A DNA stretch of 64,000 nt from Epichloe hybrida (taxonomy: Eukaryota > Ascomycota > Sordariomycetes > Hypocreales > Clavicipitaceae). The stretch is taken from the NCBI GenBank assembly GCA_019022495.1, contig JAFEKR010000001.1:5766001-5830000 (forward strand), in the 5' to 3' direction. Positions 46,101 to 56,299 of the stretch are shown here, in pieces (positions within the stretch are counted from its first letter, which is position 1; every line of letters begins with the position of its first letter). The notes below the pieces were generated by a model. It ran no database searches. It saw nothing but the letters and a program-made list of their open reading frames with translations, and was not told the DNA's origin. The position numbers and the translations under genes are program-made.

Positions 46101-47021
46101 AGCTAGTAAAAGAAGCTATAGTCTAGCTTTTAAATACTATCCTTAAAGTAAGGTACTTTCTAGCTTAATTCTAGACTACTAGAGTAATAGTAATTAGAAA
46201 ACTAAGTAAGATAATAAAAGAGATAAGAAAGGCTAATATATAAAGGCCTATTTCCTTACTAAATATTATAGGAAAAATTATAGAAGTAGTAATTATAAAG
46301 TAACTTATAGCCTTTACTAAGGCAAAAGGACTTCTCCTAGAACTATAAATAGAAAATAGGATAAATAGGTTAATAAAGACTGTAATTAAGGTCTTAGTAA
46401 AGTGTATAAAAAAGGCCTAAAGTAAGGGTAAAATTACCTTACTTACCTAGATAAATATCTTATTTACTTTTAATAGAGTTAGTTACCTATACCTAATTTA
46501 CTTACTAATCCTAATAGAAATCCCTTACTAGCTAATAGCTATAATATAAAGCTTCCTAGTAAATAAAATAAGCTAGCTTAGCTTTAATAAAAAACTCTTT
46601 AAACCCTTTAAGATTAAGGCTAGTACCTTATAAGAATTTTCTCTTTTACTAATTCTTTTTTTTCTTTACTTTATAAAACTTTATATATATCTTTAAGCTA
46701 TCCTAGGTATAGTAGTAATTAGATTTACTAATAATATAAATATTATAGTATTTAGTAAAAATATAGTATAAACCTAGAGAAAACTTAAGGCTACTTAGAA
46801 AATCTATAAGAAATAAGTAAAGTAAGTAAAAGTAAAGTTTAACCTAGTAAAAACTAAACTTATATACTTTAGTAAGGCCTATAGGCCCTTATAAGCTAAG
46901 GTCTAGCTTAGTATAAAGGAAATAGTGCTAATAAAGATATACTAATTTCTTAAGGTATAAGTAAATAAGAAACTTAACTAAAGTATATATAAGAATATCC
47001 TTAAGGGAAAGCTAGCCTAGT
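43169..47021 (+). mobile_element. LINE copy B, 5' part (interrupted by hAT-2)
   Basis: Collinear with LINE A from its first base through the 5' UTR, ORF1 (zinc knuckle about 44240-44340), endonuclease (GDFN-like near 45090) and reverse transcriptase (RFTNN near 46725). It stops at 47021 with the hAT-2 insertion and resumes at 53521. Its body has lost more CA/TG/CG than copy A, whereas its 5' UTR (AAATACAAATCACATT) kept CA dinucleotides that copy A lost. Confidence 0.88.
47014..47021. repeat. 8-bp target duplication of hAT-2, left
   Basis: AGCCTAGT, identical to 53521-53528. Uninterrupted LINE A has CTAGCCTAGTAATAGC here with a single copy. Confidence 0.92.
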
Positions 47022-47219
47022 CAGAGGATTGTATTTAATTACAACTACAAATGTAATTGTGTAGTTATAGTTGTAATAATTACAATTAATTACAACTACA
47101 ACTACAATTACAATTAATTACAAGATAGACTTTATAATTACAAATTAATTACAACTACAAGATAATAATTACAATTACAATTACATAATTACATGTAATT
47201 ATTATAGTAATAATAGTTA

Positions 47220-47490
47220 ATAGTAATAGTAATAGTAATAGTAATAGTAATAGTAATAGTAATAGTAATAGTAATAGTAATAGTAATAGTAATAGTAATA
47301 GTAATAGTAATAGTAATAGTAATAGTAATAGTAATAGTAATAGTAATAGTAATAGTATAGTAATAGTAATAGTAATAGTAATAGTAATAGTAATAGTAAT
47401 AGTAATAGTAATAGTAATAGTAATAGTAATAGTAATAGTAATAGTAATAGTAATAGTAATAGTAATAGTAATAGTAATAGTAATAGTAAT
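47220..47490. repeat. 6-bp tandem repeat (TAGTAA), about 45 copies
   Basis: Perfect hexamer array with one phase break near 47355 (AGTATAGTAAT), just inside the left end of hAT-2. Confidence 0.93.
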
Positions 47491-47639
47491 AAATAAATTT
47501 CTATCTAAATAATTAAGTAAAAGCTTATAAGTCTAAATCACTATTAGAATAACTAGAGGACTCTAGATCTAATAAATCTTAGGGATTTTTAGGATCTAAG
47601 TCTTCTTCAAAGTTAGATGAATTTAACTTAAAGCTATGA

Positions 47640-50600
47640 TATTTAAATAGGTTAGTATATTACTTAATATTAGCAATATTATCCTCCTTTAGCTAATTCT
47701 TTAATAGTAATAATTCCTTAATAATATGATGTTTTAGTTTTATTCGGCGCTTAGTAATAATATTTCCTCCCTAGTTAAACTAGCTTTCTATAGCACTAGA
47801 GGTAGTAGGAATTGCTAGGTATTTCCTAGCTAATATACTTAAAATAGGGAAAGATATAATATTTCTTTCCTACTATTTAAATATATTTTCCTATAAATAG
47901 TTAGTAAGTGAAATATATAATATAATATATAAAAAGAGAAAACTTACCTTATTATCTATTAAATTAAGCCCTAAATAGCTAGAAATTTCGTTTTTTCTAG
48001 TCTTTTGTATAGCCTTATCCCTTTTATTTATAAATAATCCTTTATAAAGCTTTATACTAGGTTTTGGCCTAGGATTATTAAAGGTTCTAGGTAAAGGATT
48101 AGAACCACTAATTTCTACTGAAAATTAGCTTTTCTGTGTTAGTTATAGCCCTTCTAGGCCTTCTAAATTAGAAAGACTATCTATCTCTAAATTATTAAAT
48201 TTAGAGATAGAATTCTGTTTTTCTTTAAATAATGTATAGGTTCTAAAAGAAGATTAGTAACTTAATATAAATATTATAAGTTTATAAGGTAAAATATAAT
48301 ACTTACTCTTTATATTCTTTTTGTAAATCTAAAAGAAGTAATTTAATCTTTAGTTATTTAACTATTAATCTCTTTTTAATTATAGCTAGATTTAGCCTAG
48401 GGTCTAATAATATTATAAATAAATAAGGTTTATAAAAATTATAGTTACTTTCTATATCTTTAGGAAAGTAATTCTATAACTTTTGTAAACTAATATTTAA
48501 GTAATTAATAAAGACCTAGCTAAATGGAGCATATGAATGTTTCTAAAGGTATATTAGTAATAATAAACACTAATTAAGTAATAGAAAGATATAACTTACA
48601 TTATTTTTATAAGTAATTTGGTTTTCTTTTATATTATTAAGATATTTATATATCCTAATAATAAAAATAGGGACTAACCCTAATGTATTATATTTTTGAC
48701 TTTGTAATATAATAGTAGGTTTATAAAAAACCTCTAATATACTGCTTAAAGTTACTAAATCATCCTATTCTTAGGTTAAAGGCATAGTATCTTTTAAAGC
48801 AGTAATATTAGTATACTTATTTAATAGATTAATAGCTCCTTTTAACTCTAAAGAAGTATTAATTATTAAATAAGTAGAGTTTTATCTTGTTTTATTTGCT
48901 AGTTAAAAAGTTAGTATAATATTATAATTAAATTAAATAGAAAACTAACTTACTAAGTGGAATTTTTATAATATTATTATTTTTAGCTATAAGACTAAGT
49001 CTTTTAGCTTCTTTTAAAGCTTTAAGCTATTTTTTATAAATTACTTAATTATTTTTAATAATAATAGTAATTTTTTTAAGCTTTCCTAGTAAACCTTATA
49101 AAAAGGTTAGTTAGTTAATAAATATAATATTATAATTTGGTTTAACTTACCTTTAATAAAGGATTTAAATAGTTTTCCCTTAGGTTAATTTTTAATAGCT
49201 TAAAATTCTTTAATAGAATAATGTAAATATTCGCTATTTTTAAATTCCTCTAAATTCTTAGAGGAGGATGTTAAATTTATAAATTTTGTAATAATATCCT
49301 TAGCAATAATATTAAGGATATGTGCTATATATTGAATATTATAAGGTTTAATAATATTATTATTATAATTCTTATTAATATAAGAAGTTATAAATGTATT
49401 ATTATTAGAACTATTATCTCTAGTAAAGCTTAAGAATACGTTAGCATATTAAAATTCATTATACTAAGTAGTAAACTTACCTTATAATATTCTTAGCTTC
49501 TAAATTATAGTCAAGAAGTAAGTTATTAAAGCATTTCTAAATATAAGCTTTACTATATAAGCTAGAGAGATATTTAAAGCCTAATTATATTAGCTTAATA
49601 ACTTTAGAAGTTTAAATATAAAAAGTAAACTTACCTAAAAGCTTATATTTAAGCTTAAAATTAGGGTTAAGCTAACTAGCTAAAACTCCTAAATAAGATT
49701 TTAAATTAGTTAAGGTCTAAATATCTAATTAAATAGATATAGACCCTAGGTTTAATGTTTAGTAATTTAGCTAAGAAATAAGTTTCTTTTTAGAAGCATT
49801 ATATAAAGAATAAACTCTTTGTATAATACTTTTATAATTTAGTAAAGAAACCTTATTCTTATTGCTTAGATTTAATTAGCTTAGAGTTAATAGTAATAAA
49901 AGAAAATAAGTTACTTACCTAGAATAATAAGATAATAGTTCTTTAAAAGAGCTACTATTTATTACGTTAAAAGCTAGGTTATTTTGTAACATAAACTTAA
50001 TAACTAAAGTAATAGCTTTTTCTAGTAAAAACTCTTTAGAAAGAGTATTATTTTAATGTTGTTTTTTCAAAATAAAGTTCGTTATAGAAGATTAATTATT
50101 TGTTATTACTATTTCTGTAATTTTAGGCACTAAATATATATTAGGTAATAGGATTATTATAAGAAAAAGGGTTTATAACTTACTAATAATCTTATTAGGT
50201 TTTTTTTATTAGATAAAGAAGTAGTAATATTTTTATGCTTAAATTTGTAGTGTTAAACCCTATTAGATACTTAAAAATAATTAACTTTTATTTTAAAGCT
50301 AAAAGAACAATTAGGTTAAGTATAATAGCCTATAATAACCCTATCCTTATTAGGAATTATCTTAGATAATTTAAAATTAAATAGGTTATAAGTATAGATA
50401 TAGGCTCTTGTACTAAACATATAATTATCCTGATTTTTAGGGAGTTTTTCATGAGAGCCTAAGTGGCTAGGTTCTGAGTTATTATTAGAAAGAGCAAAAG
50501 AAGAATCTAAGGTTAATTAGGTTATTTTAAAGATAAATAAGGGTAGTTATAAGCTTATAATAAAAAGGGAATTATTCTTTAATAGTTTAAGAAAAAGGTA

Positions 50601-50640
50601 AAATAAATAAAAAGAGAGGATTTACTTGTATTATATAGAA
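47640..50640 (-). pseudogene. hAT-2 transposase remnant, apparently intron-rich
   Basis: The C-terminal dimerisation region is legible at about 47860-47731 (minus): ARKYLAIP then TTSSAIES and GGNIITKRR, matching the hATC pattern of conserved A-R-x-x-L-x-I-P..S/T..E-R..S..G..T..R. Nine GTAAGT words on the minus strand (47947, 48306, 48599, 48953, 49150, 49480, 49634, 49918, 50183 as first base) are spaced 150-360 bp apart, and TACTAAC-like and TAG words follow them. The segment 47947 to about 47900 is a convincing GTAAGT..TACTAAC..TAG intron. I could not define the N-terminal BED finger. Confidence 0.6.
49347..49950 (-). repeat. 604-bp transposase segment, original copy
   Basis: Internal piece of the hAT-2 transposase, duplicated in direct orientation at 52073-52676. 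In my reading the two differ by one base (G at 49757, A at 52483). Confidence 0.85.
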
Positions 50641-50712
50641 AAGTAAATCTAGAATAATTACAAATCTTAAATGAAATACCTATAGCTAGAATATTCTAAA
50701 TTTGCTATCTAT

Positions 50713-51040
50713 AGCTTAATTTACTACTGCCTTACTTTAATTCTTGTATTAATAGCTTAATTTGCCACTGCCCCACTTTAATTCTTGTATTAATAGCTTA
50801 ATTTACCACTGCCTTACTTTAATTCTTGTATTAATAGCTTAATTTGCTACTGCCTTACTTTAATTCTTATATTAATAGCCTAATTTGCTACTGCCTTACT
50901 TTAATTCTTGTATTAATAGCCTAATTTACTATTGTCTCACTTTAATTCTTATATTAATAGCTTGATTTACTACTGCCTCACTTTAATTCTTGTATTAATA
51001 GCCTAATTTGCTACTACCTTACTTTAATTCTAGTATTTAC
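50713..51040. repeat. 41-bp tandem repeat, 8 copies
   Basis: Unit AGCTTAATTTGCTACTGCCT plus TACTTTAATTCTTGTATTAAT, with C/T and G/A variants between units. Located in hAT-2 upstream of the transposase. Confidence 0.92.
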
Positions 51041-51171
51041 TATATTATTTTACGTTACTTATTATAGTAATAGCTTAAAATAGCTTAAAATAGCTTATAA
51101 TAGCTTATATTACTAATATTATTTATATTACTAATATTACTAATATTATTTATATTACTAATATTACTAAT

Positions 51172-51505
51172 ATTACTTATATTACTTATATTACTTATAT
51201 TACTTATATTACTTATATTACTTATATTACTTATATTACTTATATTACTTATATTACTTATATTACTTATATTACTTATATTACTTATATTACTTATATT
51301 ACTTATATTACTTATATTACTTATATTACTTATATTACTTATATTACTTATATTACTTATATTACTTATATTACTTATATTACTTATATTACTTATATTA
51401 CTTATATTACTTATATTACTTATATTACTTATATTACTTATATTACTTATATTACTTATATTACTTATATTACTTATATTACTTATATTACTTATATTAC
51501 TTATA
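51172..51505. repeat. 9-bp tandem repeat (ATTACTTAT), about 37 copies
   Basis: Nearly perfect nonamer array in hAT-2, grown from a TACTAATATTACTTATATT context. Confidence 0.93.
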
Positions 51506-51749
51506 ATATTACTAGTGTTAAAGTTTAATTAAAAATAAATAACTAATAAATAATTTAAATATAAAAACTAGTAAGTATAAGTAAATTACTATAGAAAAAG
51601 CTTAACTTTTTAATTATTTAGTATTTTAAGATTTTTTAAAATATTAATAAAATAAAATTCTTTTCTCTTTTTTATTTTTAAAAATTCTAATATATTAATT
51701 AATAGTACTATTAATAAGTAAATAATATACTATATAAGACTTACTTTTT

Positions 51750-52070
51750 AAAAGACTATATAACTAAGTAAATAAGCTATATATAATATAATTTATTAAA
51801 CTAACTTTTAAAGCTTATTTTCTATTATCTTTAAGATTAAAGAAATTATATTAAATATATTAAATATATTTATTATTAAATATTTAAGTTATTTTAAAGT
51901 AACTTTTCTAAGTATTTTTACAAATTCTTTTTCTAGAAAAACCTTAAAAGTTAATATAATTGTTTATAATTTTAATAAAATAGCTAAGTAACTAGGAATT
52001 CCTATTTTATATAAATTTAAATATTCTCTTAATAATAAGATAATAATACATATTTATATAATATTATTAT
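51750..52070. repeat. 321-bp direct repeat, copy 1
   Basis: Begins AAAAGACTATATAACTAAGT; matches 52671-52991 with a small difference in an AAATATATT run. The two flank the duplicated transposase segment. Confidence 0.85.
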
Positions 52071-52072
52071 AA

Positions 52073-52676
52073 TTTAATAATATTATTATTATAATTCTTA
52101 TTAATATAAGAAGTTATAAATGTATTATTATTAGAACTATTATCTCTAGTAAAGCTTAAGAATACGTTAGCATATTAAAATTCATTATACTAAGTAGTAA
52201 ACTTACCTTATAATATTCTTAGCTTCTAAATTATAGTCAAGAAGTAAGTTATTAAAGCATTTCTAAATATAAGCTTTACTATATAAGCTAGAGAGATATT
52301 TAAAGCCTAATTATATTAGCTTAATAACTTTAGAAGTTTAAATATAAAAAGTAAACTTACCTAAAAGCTTATATTTAAGCTTAAAATTAGGGTTAAGCTA
52401 ACTAGCTAAAACTCCTAAATAAGATTTTAAATTAGTTAAGGTCTAAATATCTAATTAAATAGATATAGACCCTAGGTTTAATATTTAGTAATTTAGCTAA
52501 GAAATAAGTTTCTTTTTAGAAGCATTATATAAAGAATAAACTCTTTGTATAATACTTTTATAATTTAGTAAAGAAACCTTATTCTTATTGCTTAGATTTA
52601 ATTAGCTTAGAGTTAATAGTAATAAAAGAAAATAAGTTACTTACCTAGAATAATAAGATAATAGTTCTTTAAAAGA
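52073..52676 (-). repeat. 604-bp transposase segment, duplicated copy
   Basis: Direct copy of 49347-49950, including its internal GTAAGT splice-like words, lying between the two 321-bp repeats. Confidence 0.85.
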
Positions 52677-52991
52677 CTATATAACTAAGTAAATAAGCTA
52701 TATATAATATAATTTATTAAACTAACTTTTAAAGCTTATTTTCTATTATCTTTAAGATTAAAGAAATTATATTAAATATATTTATTATATTTATTATTAA
52801 ATATTTAAGTTATTTTAAAGTAACTTTTCTAAGTATTTTTACTAATTCTTTTTCTAGAAAAACCTTAAAAGTTAATATAATTGTTTATAATTTTAATAAA
52901 ATAGCTAAGTAACTAGGAATTCCTATTTTATATAAATTTAAATATTCTCTTAATAATAAGATAATAATACATATTTATATAATATTATTAG
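52671..52991. repeat. 321-bp direct repeat, copy 2
   Basis: Same sequence as 51750-52070. Its first six bases (AAAAGA) are shared with the end of the 604-bp segment, a microhomology at the junction. Confidence 0.85.
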
Positions 52992-53520
52992 AATTTTAGT
53001 CTTATTTATATATAATAAAAAATAATTTCTTTAGGGTATATACTATATTAAAAGTAAAAAAAGTATATTAAAAAGAATAGTAAATCTAAAAAAAAAGATA
53101 TTAAAGTAAATAAACCTATAGTATATATAAAAAAAACAGGCTATAAGATAAGACTAAAAGATTCTATATTTAGCTACTATATACCTATAATTAGCTTAAT
53201 AGTCTAAATTAGCTTAGACTATAAAATATTATAACTAAATAACTAAATTATAAAAGAAAATAAGCGTAATATTAAGTTTATAAAGAAAAATCCAAAGAAA
53301 AATATATTTTAATTATATATAAGTTTTCTATTTTTAGTAACAATTACATGTAATTATGTAGTTGTAGTTGTAATTAATTGTAATTATTACAACTACAATT
53401 ACAATTAATTACATGTAGTTAACAATTACAATTAATTAATTACACCCTAGTAACAATTACAACTATAATTACAAGATACCCCCTAAAAACTACATTAATT
53501 ACACTACATACAATTGTCTG

Positions 53521-53567
53521 AGCCTAGTAATAGCTTACACTCTTTATATTAGTAATATTAGCATAGG
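53521..53567 (+). mobile_element. LINE copy B, 47-bp continuation between hAT-2 and the gypsy element
   Basis: AGCCTAGTAATAGCTTACAC through GCATAGG continues the LINE exactly where 47021 stopped and matches LINE A from about 39526. The gypsy 5' LTR begins next. Confidence 0.85.
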
Positions 53568-53764
53568 TGTTACGTGGCGAAGCTAGATGCAGGCGTATAT
53601 AAGACTAGATTTAGACTCTAGATAGAAAGAATTAACCTTCTTTAGACATCTTACCTTACACCTAATAGTAGCTCTTATAGCAAACTTAGTATAACTTTAC
53701 AATAGCAAATCTATTAGCCTCTCTAATGGATTTGCCTTATATTATGCTAAACCTATATGTAATA
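53568..53764 (+). repeat. Gypsy 5' LTR (197 bp)
   Basis: Starts TGTTACGTGGCGAAGCTAGA and ends CTATATGTAATA; matches 63809-64000. The TGTTAC..GTAATA ends fit TGTTAC..GTAACA before mutation. Confidence 0.85.
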
Positions 53765-55750
53765 TTTAGTAGTAATTAGAGATTCTTTTATTATGCCCTT
53801 CTAGAAACCTAGAAATAAAAACCATATATCTAAAACTAACTATTTATAGCGTTAATTTATAGATATTTAGTCTAACTTCCTAGTTACTAAAAATAAACTA
53901 TAACTTATTTACTAGTTTTAGGCTTTTAATAAAGCAAACCCTATGTTTAAGTACTAAAAATAATAACTTATTAGAACTAAGGAATAAGAAGATTTAATTA
54001 AACTTACAAAATACGAATTTAATAATAGACTACTTAAAAGACATAAAAACCTAATATATTAAGAACTACTTATTTACTAGAATCTAATAGACTTATAAGC
54101 TATATACCTTACGTAAAAGGAAGTTAAATTATGTATTTATAAAGCTAAATCTATAGGTTTTCTTAATAAATCTACTAGATTAGAAGGCAGTAAGGTATTA
54201 GAGGGATAATCTAAAAATATTAGCCTTACTTATAGTATAATAACCACTAAGACTAAGAGTAATATAGATAAGGATAAGAATAATAAAGGAAAGGGGATTA
54301 AAAACTATCCTAAAAATAACACTACTATTTAGTATACTAAACCCCCTAACTAGCTAATAGAGTTATATCTAGAGAACCTATAATTAGGACCTTTAGGGAA
54401 CTTACTAGATTTAGAGGAATTTCGTAACCTTTAGTTAGGATCTTTAAAGAACCTATAAGACCTAGGGGAGTTTTACACTAAGACTAGTAAATCTAATACT
54501 ATAAGGATCTTATAGGAGGTAATGTAGTAATAATAGGTTACGCAAAAAGTAATAATAGCTAAAATAATAGTAGGAATAGACTAGCTAGCTATAAGATTAA
54601 TAACTAAAATTAGAAGCTTATAAAATGCAAATGCATTAGTAGGATTAATACTATTAGCATAAAATGCTACCTAAGGAATGTTATATTTACTAAATAACTA
54701 GGGTTAGTATAATAGCTACCTAGATACTAAAGCAAGACTATTAGTATAACTAATATACCTATAGTACTAATAGTATTAGTAACTGTAGTACCTATAGGAT
54801 TTCATATAATAATAGGCGAATTCACACTAGATATAGCATTAAACTACGTATTCCCTAGGTCTAGAATAGTATATAACTTCCTAACCTAGAAAAAGAATAG
54901 ATTTAGCGTTTAATTAGAATTAGGATAACTAATAGATAGAAAACGTGAAATAAAACGCGGATTTAACATGGAAAATCATAGATATTAGATACTTTAAGCC
55001 TTATAATAAATTAGAAAAAGCTAGCAGAGACCTTATAATATATAATAGGAAGTAGACTATTTTCTATAATATTAAATTATAAGTCTAGGCAGTTAAGGAT
55101 CACTTATATTATGCTAACCCTAGTTAATAAGATATTATCTAAAAGAAGATTTAGACACTATTCTAAGGAGATATAATAGTATAGTACTAATAATATCTTA
55201 ATTTAGAAAAATAAAGCACTATATTTAGTAATATACTATTAGTTTTTAAGGTAGTTTAGAAGGAATTTAGTATTTAAGTTTAGGATATAATAGCATAGCT
55301 TAATAAAGCAAAATACACTAAAGAAAACGTTAAGAATAACGTGTCTTTTCGCGATTTTATATTAAAAATTTTCTAGTATACTAGAGTAAATAGCGAAATA
55401 ATAGATTATTAGCTTCTAGTGCGCTTATATCTTAAACTTTATCTAGGATTACGCTAGATATATCTAGTTCTAATAATAATAAATATAAGATTAGCCTATA
55501 TTACTATAGTAAATAATAAAAGGTAAGACCTATATAATTACTTATAAAGTAAAGATTAGTCTATAGCTAGAAAAGGCAAAGGGAAGCTAAAAGTTTATTT
55601 TAATACTAAGATATCTAGTAGTAACTTAGAAGAAAATAAGGATAGAGCTTAAGTAAATTAAAATAAACTATTAAATATATAATTTTAGCTAGGAAATTAA
55701 CGCTATAAATAGGATAATTAGAATATCTGAAAATCCTTAGGTTTTTTCTA
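53765..55750 (+). pseudogene. Gypsy gag remnant
   Basis: The best gag-like stretch is about 54980-55560, with RLAYITIVNNKRQDLYNYL-type sequence, followed by a GKGK basic patch and a degraded zinc-knuckle region near 55685-55725. The first kilobase has the same interrupted coding look but no domain I can name. Confidence 0.55.
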
Positions 55751-56299
55751 ACTAAGGCTATACTAGTAAAATATATAGATTAAAGAATAAAACTAGAGAC
55801 TATAGTGAAATAAACTATAGGAGAATAGAGAAAAGTATCTAGGTTTTGGTTAGAGTTAATAAGATAACCCCCTAGTCTAATGTAACAAATAATAATCATA
55901 GGACCTAGGATTATTAAAGGCATTTAGCTAGTAGTAGTGGCCTAGGTAATTTTAATATTAGGAGAAACTATTTACTAAGGATAAGGAATATGCCTATATT
56001 ATAGTATATAATAATAACTCTAATATATAATAATATAAGACCTATCTTTAGAAATATAGTTATTATATAGCTAAAGAAAGGGAGGTTAAAGAGAATAACT
56101 ATATAGAAACCTAAGTATAGGACTTAAATTTTATTAAAACTTATTTTATAAAAAACATTAAAAAGGAGGTAAATAAAAACACTATAAGGATAGATTTAAT
56201 AAAGCTAAACTAACTATTTCTAGGATAAGTAATTAAGGCTATTATAAGGCTATAAGAAGTTAAATATAATAGGAAGTAAGTAAATATGTATTTAAAGAT

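Larger units (their letters stand above)
47022..53520 (-). mobile_element. hAT-2: 6.5-kb hAT transposon with degraded transposase
   Basis: Left end CAGAGGATTGTA, right end complement CAGACAATTGTA, flanked by a perfect AGCCTAGT duplication. Subterminal regions (47035-47190 and 53335-53510) are packed with ACAATTACAA/TTGTAGTTGTAATT words, probably transposase-binding sites. Transposase remnants lie on the minus strand. The other half holds tandem repeats and a duplicated transposase piece. It sits in LINE copy B. Confidence 0.93.

Noticed and set aside
50713..51040. CRISPR-like regular spacing of a 41-bp unit
   Set aside because: The whole unit is repeated with no variable spacers; it is a simple tandem repeat in a eukaryotic transposon.
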